The notes: generated by a model not told the origin, from the letters alone. Positions 23,390 to 33,243 are shown, numbered from the stretch's first letter. The stretch is DNA of 64,000 nt from Miltoncostaea sp963770865 (GCA_963770865.1 CAVYRD010000012.1:124001-188000), one strand, 5' to 3'. Program-made: numbers and translations.

Positions 23390-23689
23390 TCACCAGATGT
23401 CGAAGGCGTCGAGCGGCAGGCCCGGACCGGCCAGGCCGGTGTCGACGACGTACTCGCGCCCGTCGCGCTCGTCGCGGAGGTGCACCACGTGGCAGGGCAG
23501 GCCGATCTCGGAGCGCTCCGAGTAGCCGATCAGCACGAAGGTCGTCTCGAACGCGCCGCGGTGGCGGGTGAGGCGCACGGCGCCGAGACCCAGATCCTCG
23601 CGGTGCTGCACGACGAAGGGGCCGTGGACGATCGTCTGGCGCACCCGGACCCCCGGCTCGGGGCGCAACCATCCCCCGTGCAGGCTCAC
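23390..23689 (-). CDS. small hypothetical protein
   Basis: A 99-residue protein from GTG 23689, in beta-rich, well-behaved sequence: RQTIVHGPFVVQHREDLGLG, AVRLTRHRGAFETTFVLIGY, SERSEIGLPCHVVHLRDERD and the end LAGPGLPLDAFDIW. I do not recognise the family. The start overlaps that of the DUF2877 gene on the other strand by about 12 bases, so the starts of both genes are uncertain. It converges on the preceding hypothetical gene with a 10-bp gap. Confidence 0.6.
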   Translation of the reverse strand: MSLHGGWLRPEPGVRVRQTIVHGPFVVQHREDLGLGAVRLTRHRGAFETTFVLIGYSERSEIGLPCHVVHLRDERDGREYVVDTGLAGPGLPLDAFDIW

Positions 23690-24374
23690 GCGGTCTCCGC
23701 GGCGGTGCTGGCCCGGCTCGGCGCCGGCCCGCGGGCGCTCTCCGTGCTGGGCTCCGGGCGCGGGGCGCTCCACCTCGACCTCGACGGCTTCGTGGTGACG
23801 CTCACCGCGCCCGGGGTGCCGCTGATGGCCAACGGCGTGGCCGTGGACGCCCTGCCGGCCGCACCGGCCGTGGCCTGGGACCCGGCGGCGCCGCCCGCGT
23901 GGGACCCGGTGATCCCCGTCGTGGAAGGCGGGCGCCCGACGGTCGCGGCCCTCGCCGCGTGGCTCGCCGCCCGCGTCCCCGGGCCGGCCGTGCCGCTGGA
24001 GGGGGCGCCGGAGCGGCTGCTCGGCCGCGGCCCGGGCCTCACGCCCGAGGGCGACGACGTGCTGGCGGGCATGGCGATCGGCCTGCGCGCGCTGGGCCCG
24101 GCCGCCGGGATGCCTCCCGAGCGCGCGGCCGCGCTGGCTGCGGCCTCTGCCCGCCCGACGCGCGGCGGCGCACCGGGGCGCTGTCGGCCACGCTGCTGGA
24201 GCTGGCGGCGGCCGGCGCGGCGCCCGAGCCGGCCCATCGCCTGCTGGGCGCCGAGGAGGGCGGGAGGCCGCGCTGGCCGATCTGCGCCGGCTGGGCGCCT
24301 CCACCGGAGGCGCCGTCGCGGCAGGGATCGCGCGCGCGGCCGAGTACGTGATGAGCGCCACCGCGCCAGGGTAA
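23678..24374 (+). CDS. DUF2877 family protein (YlbF/AllH type), two frameshifts
   Basis: The first part, ALSVLGSGRGALHLDLDGFV and GVPLMANGVAVDALP, leads to LLGRGPGLTPEGDDVLAGM, the signature of DUF2877. Shifts near 24150 and 24275 carry the protein through TGALSATLLELAAAGAAPEP and LADLRRLGASTGGAVAAGIA to TAA 24372-24374, about 232 residues. DUF2877 proteins occur with FdrA, DUF1116 and carbamate kinase and belong to the oxamate carbamoyltransferase of E. coli. That supports such a reaction here, but the DUF1116 partner is absent from the window. The start GTG 23678 is tentative. Confidence 0.75.
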
Positions 24375-24465
24375 CGCGCGCCCGCAGGGCTCTGGCGACC
24401 CGGTGCCGTCGTTCCGACGCGCCCCGCGCCGCTAACGTGCCCCGGGGCAACGCGCCCGCCGTCCC

Positions 24466-25693
24466 ATGAGCATCCGCCGCCCGACTCCCATCCTCCTCGC
24501 CTCCGCCGCCGCGGCCCTCGCGCTGGGCGCGGGCGCGAGCGTCGCCCCCGCCCAGACCACGACCACGCCCGGCCGTCGACACGTTCACGTTCGAGGGCCA
24601 CGGCTGGGGCCACGGCGTGGGGCTGTCGCAGTACGGCGCGCGCGGGCGCGCGCTGGCCGGATGGGACGCGGCCCGCATCCTGCGCCACTACTACCACGGC
24701 GCCGCGCTGACGGTGCAGAAGACGCGCACGGTGCGCGTGCTCCTGTCCAGCGGCCGCACCAGCGCGGCGCTCTGGAGCCCGACGCCCTGGCGGGCCGTCG
24801 GCGCGCGGCCCAACGGGCGCACGATCACGCCGCTGAAGGCCGGGGCCGCCTACGTGCTGCGGATGCTCCCCGACGGGCGCCTCGCGCTCGACCTCGGCCC
24901 GAAGCGCGTCGCCATCTTCACCGGCGCGATGCGCGTGCAGGGCCGCGGCGCCTCCTCGTCGGTCGCGTGGGGCCCGAAGCAGCCCGAGGCCGCGCGGCGC
25001 TACCGCGGCGGGCTGCGCGCCGTCCCCACCGGGGGCTCCTTCGACCTCGTCAACGTGGTCAGCCTGGAGGACTACCTCAAGGGCGTCGTGCCGCGCGAGA
25101 TGCCCGCGAGCTGGGGCGACGACGCGCTGGCGGCGCTCGTGGCCCAGGCCGTCGCGGCCCGCAGCTACGCGATCTCGACGATGAAGCCGACGGCCGACTA
25201 CGACCTCTACGACGACGACCGCAGCCAGGTCTACGGCGGCGTGTCCGCCGAGGATCCCCGCTCGACGCGCGCGGTCGAGGCCACCCGGGGGACGGTGCTG
25301 ACGTACGATGGCCAGGTCATCACCGCGTTCTTCTTCTCGACCTCCGGCGGGCGCACGGAGGACGTGCAGAACGTCTTCCGGGGCAGCGCCCCCCGGCCCT
25401 ACCTCGTGAGCGTGCCGGATCCGTACGACCGCATCTCGCCGTACCACGACTGGCCGGACCCGCCGACCTTCACCGGCGCGCGCCTCGGCTCCCTGCTGGG
25501 GCTCGACGGCCCCGTGACCGACGTGACCATCGTGCGGCGGGGCGTGTCCCCCCGCGTCCTGGAGGCCCGCGTGACCACCCGCTCCGGCCGGCAGACCAGC
25601 ATGACCGGCACCCAGATGCGCTCCGAGCTCGGCCTGCGCGACACCTGGTTCTCCGTCCTGAAGGACGCCCCCGCCGTCACGGTGACGCGATGA
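24466..25693 (+). CDS. SpoIID/LytB domain secreted protein, one frameshift
   Basis: ATG 24466 opens a signal peptide (ILLASAAAALALGAGASVAPA). A shift near 24573 then joins it to FEGHGWGHGVGLSQYGARGR, a hallmark of SpoIID/LytB proteins. Later VVSLEDYLKGVVPREMPASW, LVAQAVAARSYAISTM, YDDDRSQVYGGV and FFFSTSGGRTEDVQNVF complete the domain. SpoIID proteins are lytic transglycosylases acting on peptidoglycan; actinobacterial members act outside sporulation. The stop overlaps the SpoIVB-like gene (ATGA), so cell-wall remodelling and a secreted serine protease are coupled. Confidence 0.9.
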
Positions 25694-27468
25694 GGCGCCG
25701 CCGGGCCCTCGCGGCGCTCGTCGCGACGGCCGGGGCGTGCATGGCCGCCGCGGGCACCGCCACGGCCGCCGACCCGATCCTCCCCCTCTCGGACGTCCGC
25801 ACCGGCATGGTCGGCGAGGCCCGCACCGTGGTGCGCGGCACCGACATCGTGACGTTCCCGGTCACGGTCCTCGACGTGCAGCGCGCCGCCGACGGCCCGG
25901 GCGGCACCCTGATCCTGGTGAAGGCCTCCGGCCCGCTGATGGACGAGACGGGCGGCGTCGCGGAGGGCATGAGCGGCAGCCCGGTCTACGTCACCGGCGC
26001 CGACGGCGTGGCCCGCGTGATCGGCGCCGTGGCCTTCGGCACGGGCGACCAGGCCAACGAGGTCGTGGGGGTCACGCCGATCGAGCAGATGATCGACTCC
26101 GACTCCGGCCTGCGCGCCAACGCGCTCGAGCCCCTGCCCGCGAACGCCGCCCCCGTGCGGCGCGCGGTGATGGTGCGCTCCCGCGCCGCCGCGCGCCGGA
26201 TGGAGGCCGCCGACCCGGGCCGGGTGGCGCTCTACCCGCTCACCCGCTGGACCGTGGCGGGCGTCTCGCGCCCGCTCGTCGGCCCGTTCGCGCGGAGCCT
26301 CTCGCGGGAGGGCATCCAGCTCACGTCGATCGGGCCGCGCACGGCCCGCCCGGCGACGCCGCTGGTCCCGGGCGCCTCGCTCACCGCGCTGCTGGCCGGC
26401 GGCGACGTGGTCGTCGGCGCCATCGGCACCGTGACCTACGTTGACGGCCCGACGGTGCTCGGCTTCGGCCACCCGTTCCTGAGCGGCGGCCGCTCGCGCT
26501 TCCTGATGGGCGACGGCTACGTCTACCAGACGATCGCCGCGCCGATCGCGGGCGCCAGCTACAAGCTCGCCGAGCCGGGCTCGCTCCAGGGCATGATCGT
26601 CGGCGACCGGGCCGACGGCGTCACCGGCCGGCTCGGGCCGGTCGAGGGCATCTCGGTCGTCGCCAGCGCCACCGACCCGGCCCGCGGCACCGAGAGCACC
26701 GTCCGGGTCACGCTGGCGCCCGACGAGCGCACGGCCCCCGCCGTCGCGGGCATCATCGAGGACGAGCCGGCCGTGCGCGTGCGCGACGGCGTGGCCGGCG
26801 GCACGCTGACGCTGCGGATCGCGATCTCCAGCCCCGACCTGAAGAAGCCCTTCGTCTACCGCAACGTCTACGCGGCGGCCGGCGACGTGGTGTCGATGGC
26901 GAGCGGCCAGCTGCCGCGCCTGATGTCGGTGCTGATGCAGAACGGCCTGCGGCCCGTGCCGATCTCGTCGGTCGAGGTCACCGAGCGCCTGGAGCCGCGC
27001 GCCCGCGCGGCCCGCATCATCGGCGCCTCCATCCGGCGCGCGCCCGGTGCGCGCCCGGTGCTGGTGCTGCGCCTCCAGCCGTGGCGGTCGTCGGCGCGCG
27101 TCGTGCGCGTGCCGGTGCGCCTGCCCGACGGGGTCAACCGCTTCTCGCCGGCCGTCCGCGTGGTGCCCAAGTCCTCCGGCGGCTTCGATCCCTTCCCCGC
27201 CGACCTGACCCAGGACCTCGGCGCCGCCGCCGCCATCGGCACGCGCCCGGCGATCGTCGGACGGGTCGAGGGGCTGGCGCAGAAGGCCAAGGGGACGCGG
27301 CTCTCGCGGGTGGTCAGCGGCCTCACGCGCGCAACCGACGACCGCAACGACGCGGTGCGGCTGCTGGCGGAGGGCGACGACGCCGACGACCCGACGGCCG
27401 GTGTCACGGTGCCGGTGCCCTACGTGATCTACGCGGGCCGCGCCACCGCGAGGGTCCGCTTCCGCTAG
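25690..27468 (+). CDS. SpoIVB peptidase S55 domain protein
   Basis: A 592-residue secreted protein with an N-terminal signal segment (LAALVATAGACMAAAGTATA). The S55 domain includes ILPLSDVRTGMVGEARTVVR and GGVAEGMSGSPVYVTGADG, the catalytic serine lying in GMSGSP. VLGFGHPFLSGG is also a SpoIVB feature. The long C-terminal half is beta-rich and less conserved. In Bacillus SpoIVB triggers the pro-sigma-K protease; here, with no sigma-K in sight, a general extracytoplasmic protease is more likely. It follows the SpoIID gene with a 4-bp overlap. An IS110-type element begins a few bases after its stop. Confidence 0.88.
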   Translation: MRRRRALAALVATAGACMAAAGTATAADPILPLSDVRTGMVGEARTVVRGTDIVTFPVTVLDVQRAADGPGGTLILVKASGPLMDETGGVAEGMSGSPVYVTGADGVARVIGAVAFGTGDQANEVVGVTPIEQMIDSDSGLRANALEPLPANAAPVRRAVMVRSRAAARRMEAADPGRVALYPLTRWTVAGVSRPLVGPFARSLSREGIQLTSIGPRTARPATPLVPGASLTALLAGGDVVVGAIGTVTYVDGPTVLGFGHPFLSGGRSRFLMGDGYVYQTIAAPIAGASYKLAEPGSLQGMIVGDRADGVTGRLGPVEGISVVASATDPARGTESTVRVTLAPDERTAPAVAGIIEDEPAVRVRDGVAGGTLTLRIAISSPDLKKPFVYRNVYAAAGDVVSMASGQLPRLMSVLMQNGLRPVPISSVEVTERLEPRARAARIIGASIRRAPGARPVLVLRLQPWRSSARVVRVPVRLPDGVNRFSPAVRVVPKSSGGFDPFPADLTQDLGAAAAIGTRPAIVGRVEGLAQKAKGTRLSRVVSGLTRATDDRNDAVRLLAEGDDADDPTAGVTVPVPYVIYAGRATARVRFR

Positions 27469-27591
27469 ACCGTATGGAGCGGCTGGCCTTCGCTCGCTGA
27501 TTGCGGAGCCGGCCGCCTCGCGCATGAATGTGCGGGGACTGGGCCGGGGGCGGGGCCCTCGGCCGGCACCCCGGTCATGGGAGGCGCCGGC

Positions 27592-28679
27592 ATGGCGAGG
27601 GTTAGGTCGTTCGTGGGTCTGGACGTGCATGCCCACAGCACCCAGGCGAGCGTTCTCGACACGACGACGGGCGAGCTCGTGCGCCGCCGTCTGGCAGGCC
27701 CTCCGGGCGTGGCGATCGCCTTCTTGGAGCAGCCGGCCGGGCCGGTGAGCGCGGTCTACGAGGCGGGGCCGACCGGCTTCGGGCTGGCCCGCCGGGCCGC
27801 CGGGCGCCAGATCGACGTACGGGTCTGCGCGCCGGGACTGATCCCGCGAGGGCCGAGCGAGCGGGTGAAGACCGACGCGCGCGGTGCCGACCGGCTGGCG
27901 CGCCTTCTGGCGGCGGGGGAGCTGGTGCGGGTGCGTGTGCCGAGCGCCGCCGAGGAGCAGCTGCGCGACCTGGTGCGCGCCCGCGAGGACCTGCGCGCCG
28001 ACCTGATGCGGGCCCGCCATCGGCTCTCCAAGCCCCTGCTGCGCCGGGGGCTGCGCCACCCGGGCCCCGGCGGCGCCTGGACCCGGGGCCACCTGGCCTG
28101 GCTCGGGGGCCTGCGCCCGCCCGACGCGCCCACCCGGGCGGTGCTCGTGGACTACCGGTCGGGCCTGGAGGCGCTCATGCAGCGGCGCACGGCGCTCGAG
28201 GCGGCACTCGAGCGGGCGGCCCGCGAGGCGCCCACGCCGAGCCGGTGGGGCGCCTGCGCGCCTTCCGCGGCCTGGACACGCTCTCGGCGGTGGGGCTGGT
28301 GACCGAGATCGGTGACTTCTCGCGCTTCGCCCGCGCGACACAGGTGGGCGACCACCTGGGCCTGGTGCCCTCAGAGCGCAGCACGGGCGCATCGCGCCGG
28401 CAGGGCCCGATCACCAAGGCCGGCCCTCGCCATGCCCGGCGCCTGATGGTCGAGGCCGCCTGGCACTACCGGCTGGCCCCGCGCATCGGCGAGGGCCTGC
28501 GCCGGCGCCAGGCCACATGCGATCCGCGGGTGGTGCAGGTGGCCTGGCGCGCCCAGCGGCGCCTTCACCGACGCTGGCAGCACCTGGCCCACGAGCGCGG
28601 CAAGCCGCGCGACGTCGTCGCGGTGGCCTGCGCGCGTGAGCTGACCACCTTCCTCTGGGAGGCGGCGCTGATCGACTGA
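27592..28679 (+). CDS. IS110 family transposase, one frameshift
   Basis: The N-terminal DEDD RuvC-like domain shows FVGLDVHAHST, AVYEAGPTGFGLARRA and VKTDARGADRLARLLAAGEL. After a shift near 28235 the Transposase_20 domain follows: LSAVGLVTEIGDFSRFARAT, LGLVPSERSTGASRRQGPIT and GPRHARRLMVEAAWHYR, the serine being in SERSTG. About 360 residues, full length. GGGAGG seven bases before supports ATG 27592; ATG 27577 is also in frame. IS110 recombinases are guided by an element-encoded bridge RNA. The shift means the element is either inactive or miscalled. Confidence 0.9.
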
Positions 28680-28988
28680 GCGCACCCGGCCACGACGCTG
28701 TCGGGGCGCGCACGGGCACCGGGAGGGCCGGGCGCGTCGCAACCAGATGGGCCCGCGCCAGCCCTATGGGCAGCCCCGGCCGCGATGCGGGGCGGCGCCC
28801 GTTCCTCGGGTGCGGAGCCCGCGACGAATCGCCGGTCATGAGGTAGCCAGCCCTCGCATATCCGGCTGACCACAGCGGTCGACGACCTGCCCCTTCCGCC
28901 CGTGCCGCCCCGAGAGCGCCGCTCCATCCTCACCCCGCCCTCCGCGGCCTGCGCCGGGACACCCTCCCCGTGCCCCTTGACAGGCACG
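28680..28988 (+). other. non-coding right end of the IS110-type element, possible bridge-RNA region
   Basis: About 309 bp between the transposase stop and the right terminal repeat carry no convincing frame. GC-rich inverted segments occur, for example around 28790-28830 (GCGGGGCGGCGCCCG followed by GGGTGCGGAGCCCGCG). In the IS1111 branch of IS110 elements the guide RNA lies on this downstream side. The assignment is inference; structure and covariation were not tested. Confidence 0.3.
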
Positions 28989-28996
28989 GCTCCATA

Positions 28997-29476
28997 TCAG
29001 GGCTCGGGGGGTGCGTCCCGCTCGAGGACCTGCTCGGCGTGCAGCAGCGCCCGGGCGGCGGCCTCGGACGGACCCTCGCCGTACTCCATCACCCAGGCGC
29101 CGTCCTGCAGGCCGCCGATGAACATGTACCAGCCGCCCGAGTTGTGGGCGCGCGGGCCGTCGATGTAGACGCCGGGCGCGCGCCGGCAGATCTCCCGCAG
29201 GCGCGCCTCGTCCTCGGGCACGAGCGGCTCGCCGGGGGGCGCGGCCAGGCCGGTCGCGTACTCCTCCAGCACCGAGATCCAGGCCTCACCGTCGCGGGTG
29301 CGGCCGGTGAGGGCCCGCACGGCGTCGGCCACCGTGGGCCACAGCGGGCCGTCCTCGCGCAGGTCGGGCGCGGCGGACCACCCGCACAGGTGCTCGGCCA
29401 CCATCACCCGGCTCCCGTCGGGCAGCTCCAGCTCCAGCAGCCGCGCGCCCGGGCGGCTCTGGTCCCGGACGACCAC
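28997..29476 (-). CDS. hypothetical protein
   Basis: A 159-residue soluble protein of unknown family: ARLLELELPDGSRVMVAEHL, WPTVADAVRALTGRTRDGEA, CRRAPGVYIDGPRAHNSGGW, YMFIGGLQDGAWVMEYGEGP. No catalytic motif, signal or membrane segment is seen. GTG 29476 is the first clear start, but coding sequence (RRVVLEAPDGQ) continues upstream towards the acyltransferase stop at 29511, so the start may be further up or lost to an indel. Its stop codon lies at the right edge of the IS110-type element. Confidence 0.6.
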   Translation of the reverse strand: MVVRDQSRPGARLLELELPDGSRVMVAEHLCGWSAAPDLREDGPLWPTVADAVRALTGRTRDGEAWISVLEEYATGLAAPPGEPLVPEDEARLREICRRAPGVYIDGPRAHNSGGWYMFIGGLQDGAWVMEYGEGPSEAAARALLHAEQVLERDAPPEP

Positions 29477-29510
29477 CTGGCCGTCCGGGGCCTCGAGGAC
29501 GACGCGGCGG

Positions 29511-30218
29511 CTACGCGCCCGTGTCGTGGTTGACCATCTCCTCGGCCGGGACCTCCCGCCACACCTGGGCGGGAAGGCCGGCCACGAGCTTGCCGGGCGG
29601 CACGTCGCGGGTGACGAGGGCGCCGGCGGCGACGAACGCCTCGGCGCCGATCTCGATGCCCGGCAGGATGACCACCCCGCCGCCGACGCGCGCGCCGCGG
29701 CGGATGATCGCGCCCTTGATCTGGGCGTGGCGGGCCTCGGTGCGGCCCATGAAGTTGTCGTTCGTCGTCGTCACGCACGGCGCGATGAAGACGTGGTCCT
29801 CGAGCTCCGAGTAGGCCGTGATGTACGAGTTCGACTGGATCTTGGTGAACGCGCCGATCGGGACGTCGTTCTCCACGCACACGCCGCGCCCCACCACCAC
29901 GCCCTCGCCGAGCGTGCAGCGCTCGCGCACCGAGGCCTGGTCGCCGATGATCACGTCCGGCCCGAGGATCGTGCCGGCGTAGACGACCGCCCCGCTGCAC
30001 ACGGCCGCGCCGGCGCCGATCTCCAGCGGCGCGAGCGGCTCCTTCTTCTTGCTGGTGGAGCGCTTGGAGAGCTTGGGCTGCTTGCCCAGGACGACGTTGT
30101 CCTGGATCACGACGCCGTCGCCGATCCGCGTGCCGTCGTGGATGACCACGTTGGCCCCGATCTCGACGTCCGCGCCGATCTCGACGCCCTCGCCCAGCAC
30201 GAGGTTCTCCCTGCTCAT
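29511..30218 (-). CDS. left-handed beta-helix N-acetyltransferase (WbpD/PglD type)
   Basis: A 235-residue hexapeptide-repeat acyltransferase: EIGADVEIGANVVIHDGTRI, GDGVVIQDNVVLGKQPKLS, VIIGDQASVRERCTLGEGVV and FIAPCVTTTNDNFMGRTEA. The order matches WbpD-type enzymes that acetylate the 3-amino group of UDP-2-acetamido-3-amino-dideoxy-glucuronate. Its ATG overlaps the oxidoreductase stop (ATGA). With the dehydrogenases at 30215-32578 and the epimerase at 35335 it forms a route to a di-N-acetylated uronic acid for a surface polysaccharide. The needed aminotransferase (WbpE type) is not in the window. Confidence 0.85.
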   Translation of the reverse strand: MSRENLVLGEGVEIGADVEIGANVVIHDGTRIGDGVVIQDNVVLGKQPKLSKRSTSKKKEPLAPLEIGAGAAVCSGAVVYAGTILGPDVIIGDQASVRERCTLGEGVVVGRGVCVENDVPIGAFTKIQSNSYITAYSELEDHVFIAPCVTTTNDNFMGRTEARHAQIKGAIIRRGARVGGGVVILPGIEIGAEAFVAAGALVTRDVPPGKLVAGLPAQVWREVPAEEMVNHDTGA

Positions 30219-31246
30219 GCACCCACCCCCGTCGCGAGGCTCACCGGACGGCCCGAGGACGCGAGCGACTCGCTCATCGCCTCGAGCACCTCCACCACGA
30301 CCGCGCCGGCGTGGCCGTCCGACGGCGTCGGAGCCCGGTCGGCGACGGCGGTCGACGAAGCGCTCGCACACGATGCGCAGCGGCTCCTTGGCGTCGATCT
30401 TCGGGATGTGGATGTCCCCGGAGCGGACCTGGATGTACTCCCCGTAGGTCTCGGTGCGGGGGATCGGGCCCTTGTCGTAGATCGTCACCTTGCGCTCGGT
30501 CTCCATGTCGTCGAACACCACCATCCGCTCCGAGCCGATGACCGTCATCTTGCGCATCTTGTGCGGGTCGAGCCAGCTGAGGTGCAGGTGCCCGATCACG
30601 CCCGAGGGGAAGCGGATGCGGCTGAAGACCACGTCCTCGACGCCGGGCTGCAGGTAGCTCTCGCCGTTGGCCGAGACCTCGGAGGGGCGCTCGCCCACCA
30701 GGTGCAGCATCACCGAGATGTCGTGCGGGCCGAGGCTCCACAGCGCGTTCTCGTCGGCGCGCACGATGCCGAGGTTCTGCCGGTTGCCGTAGAGGTAGAA
30801 GACCTGCCCGAGGGCGCCCTCGTCCACGAGGTCCTTCAGCTTCTGCACGGCGGGGTGGTAGACGAGCAGGTGGTCGACCATCAGCACGCGGCCGCGGGCG
30901 TCGGCCAGGTCGGCCAGCGAGCGGGCGTCGCGCGCCGGTCAGCGCCAGCGGCTTCTCCACGAACGCGTCCTTGCCGGCCTCGAGCGCCAGGCGCGTGAGC
31001 GCGGCGTGCGTCGGCACCGGCGTCGCGATGACCACGGCGTCGAGGTCGGCGTCCTCGAGCAGGTCCTCGTAGCGGGTCGTGAAGCGGCTGCCCGGGGTAG
31101 GAGGCGCGGTGGCGGTCGAGGACCGCCTCGTCGCGGTCGCACACCCAGGCCAGGCGGCAGCCCTCCAGGCGGTCGAAGTTGCGCGCGAGGTTCGGGCCCC
31201 AGTAGTTCATGCCCACCACGCCGACGGACACCGGGCGAGACGGCAC
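30215..31246 (-). CDS. Gfo/Idh/MocA family oxidoreductase (WbpB/WlbA type), three frameshifts
   Basis: GTG 31246 begins PVSVGVVGMNYWGPNLARNF, a Rossmann NAD site. After a shift near 31095 comes DAVVIATPVPTHAALTRLAL and EAGKDAFVEKPLALT with the catalytic EKP lysine. After another near 30935, VLMVDHLLVYHPAVQKLKDL and NLGIVRADENALWSLGPHDI. A last shift near 30350 restores an end reading VVVEVLEAMSESLASSGRPV and a TGA overlapping the acyltransferase. WbpB-type enzymes oxidise the 3-OH of UDP-GlcNAc-uronate. Each half is well conserved, so the shifts are probably sequence errors. Confidence 0.82.
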
Positions 31247-32578
31247 TAGAGGCGCCAGACCTTCCCGTCCTGCTCGGGGACCACGTTGCGCAGGTCCACG
31301 ACGAGCTGCGAGTCGCGCCCCACGGCGGCCCAGTCCACGCTGGAGTGGTCGGTCACCACCACGGCGACGTCGTACGCGCCGAGCGCGTCGGCGTCGAGCG
31401 CCACCGAGCTCAGGCCGAGCTTCGGAAGCTCCGGCACGTGCGGGTCGTGGTAGTCCACGTTGCCGCCGTCGGCCTGCAGCAGCTCGATGATCCGCAGCGA
31501 CGGGCTCTCGCGCGTGTCGTTGACGTCGGGCTTGTAGGAGACGCCGATCACGAGCACGCGGCTGCCGTTCAGCGACTTGCGGCGGCTGTTGAGCGCGCGC
31601 ACGACCTTGCCCACGCAGAAGATCGGGCATCTGCGAGTTGACCTTGCCGGCGAGCTCGATGAACTCGGTGTGCAGGTCGAACTCGCGGGCCTTCCACGTG
31701 AGGTAGAAGGGGTCGATCGGGATGCAGTGGCCGCCCAGGCCGGGGCCCGGGCGGAACGGCATGTAGCCGAAGGGCTTGGTGGCCGCCGCGTCGATGACGT
31801 CCCAGACGTCGATGTCCATCCGGTCGCAGAGCATCGCCAGCTCGTTGACCAGGGCGATGTTGACGCTGCGGAAGATGTTCTCGAGCAGCTTGGTGAGCTC
31901 GGCCACCTCGGGGCTCGACACCGGCACCAGCGTCGTGCAGGCCAGGCCGTAGAGCTCCATCGCGCGGCGCGTGCACTCGTGGCGTGAGCCCGCCGATCAC
32001 CTTCGGCGTGGTCGCGGTGGTCCAGTCGACGCGGCCCGGGTCCACGCGCTCGGGCGAGAACGCGAGGTGGAAGTCGCGCCCGCCTTGCAGGCCGGAGCGC
32101 TCGAGGACCGGCGCGACCTCCTCGCGGGTCGTGCCCGGGTAGGTCGTGCTCTCGAGCACCACGAGGTGGCCCGGGCGCAGGCGCTGGGCCAGGCTCTCGG
32201 CGGCGCCGAGGACGGCCGACAGGTCGGGCTCGCGGTGCTCGGTGAGCGGCGTCGGCAGGCAGATGATGATCGCGTCCACCGCGCGCAGCTCGTCCCAGGA
32301 GGTGGTGGCGCGCACCAGGCCCTGCTCGCGACGAAGCGGCCGCGAGGCGCTCCGACGGGACGTCCTCGATGTACGCTCTCGCCGCCGTTGACCGGTCGAC
32401 CTTGCGACTGGATGGCGTCGAGGCCGAGCACCGGGACGCCCCCCTCGGCGAAGGTCACCGCCAGCGGGAGACCGACGTAGCCGAGGCCGACCACGCCGAC
32501 TCTGGGTGCGTCCGGGCTCAGCGCGATCGGGGCGGTCTGGTGGCCGGCCGGGAGGGGGACGTGCTCGTCACGACGCAC
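31246..32578 (-). CDS. UDP-N-acetylglucosamine/mannosamine 6-dehydrogenase (WbpA/WecC type), several frameshifts
   Basis: GTG 32578 starts a protein with RVGVVGLGYVGLPLAVTFAE, the NAD site. After shifts near 32340-32400 it continues AVDAIIICLPTPLTEHREPD and LVVLESTTYPGTTREEVAPV. A shift near 31985 leads to PEVAELTKLLENIFRSVNIA and LGGHCIPIDPFYLTWKAREF with the catalytic cysteine. A shift near 31620 leads to VLVIGVSYKPDVNDTRESPS, a UDPG_MGDP_dh C-domain mark. The enzyme oxidises a UDP-HexNAc to its uronate with two NAD+. TAG 31246-31248 overlaps the next gene's GTG. Confidence 0.83.
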
Positions 32579-32618
32579 TACTGTAGGGATCGCGGACCCC
32601 GACCGAAAGGACCGCCCG

Positions 32619-33238
32619 CTGAGGCCCGAGACGCTCCTCGCCGGGCTGCCCCGCCTGGTCCGCGTCGCCGACGAGACCCGCTGGCGCGGTCAGGCCTCCG
32701 TCGCCACGGCCGTCGTGGTCGTCGCCTTCTGGGCGAGCACATGGCTCGTGGGCGAGCCGGTGCGCCCCGGCGCGACGCGCCCTGGCCGCGGCCGTCGTCG
32801 CGGTGCCGACACTCCTCGTGACGTCGCTCACCACGGCGCGGCGCGATCCGCGACGGCCCTCGTGCGCGGTCCTGCCGCCGCCGCGGTCCACGTTCCACGA
32901 GACGGTCGCGGCCTCCCGCGACCGCCGCCTGCGCCTCGCCGGCGTCGTGCTGACCGGCATCGTCGCCCTGCTGCTCTTCGACCGCTTCACCGACGGAGGC
33001 GGCGTGATGGCCGGGCTCGTGGCCGGCCTGCTCGGCGGCGCTCGGCGTCGTCGGACTGGCTCGAGTCGCACCGCTGGGACGCGCGCCGAGCGCGAGCGCG
33101 AGACCCGCATCTTCGTGATCGTGAAGCCGGACGCGCTCTCGCCGCGCCTCGGGGCGTCGCGAGGTCTACGAGATCGCCGCGGCCGCGCGCGACCACGACA
33201 TCAGGCGCGAGCCGAGCCCCTTCGACCTCGAGATCTGA
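32619..33238 (+). CDS. putative membrane protein, frameshifted
   Basis: Assembled over shifts near 32770, 33040 and 33160 the protein reads RPETLLAGLPRLVRVADETR, a membrane segment SVATAVVVVAFWASTWLVG, a second TLLVTSLTTARR, a basic loop, a third segment LAGVVLTGIVALLLFDRF, and a soluble tail RIFVIVKPDALSPRLG ending in FDLEI before TGA 33236-33238. No family is recognised. No standard start codon is visible; AAAGGA at 32606 and CTG at 32619 mark the probable beginning. It is divergent from the sugar dehydrogenase, so a role in polysaccharide export or assembly is possible. Confidence 0.5.
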
Positions 33239-33243
33239 CCTGC

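Larger units (their letters stand above)
27473..28996. mobile_element. IS110-type insertion sequence with short imperfect terminal repeats
   Basis: TATGGAGC at 27473-27480 is repeated in inverse as GCTCCATA at 28989-28996, and similarity continues imperfectly inward (GGCTGGCC against CGTGCCTG). The pair encloses one transposase gene and a 309-bp non-coding right end. The element is wedged between the stop of the SpoIVB gene and the stop of the minus-strand gene at 28997. No target duplication is visible, which is normal for this family. Exact ends are uncertain. Confidence 0.6.

Noticed and set aside
23376..23672. A 98-codon minus-strand frame overlapping the small gene at 23390-23689
   Set aside because: It is an Arg/Pro-rich shadow; the other frame has balanced, beta-rich sequence.
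25399..28392. A 997-codon minus-strand frame
   Set aside because: Antisense to SpoIVB-like and IS110 genes; composition dominated by Arg, His, Gly and Ala, no recognisable domain.
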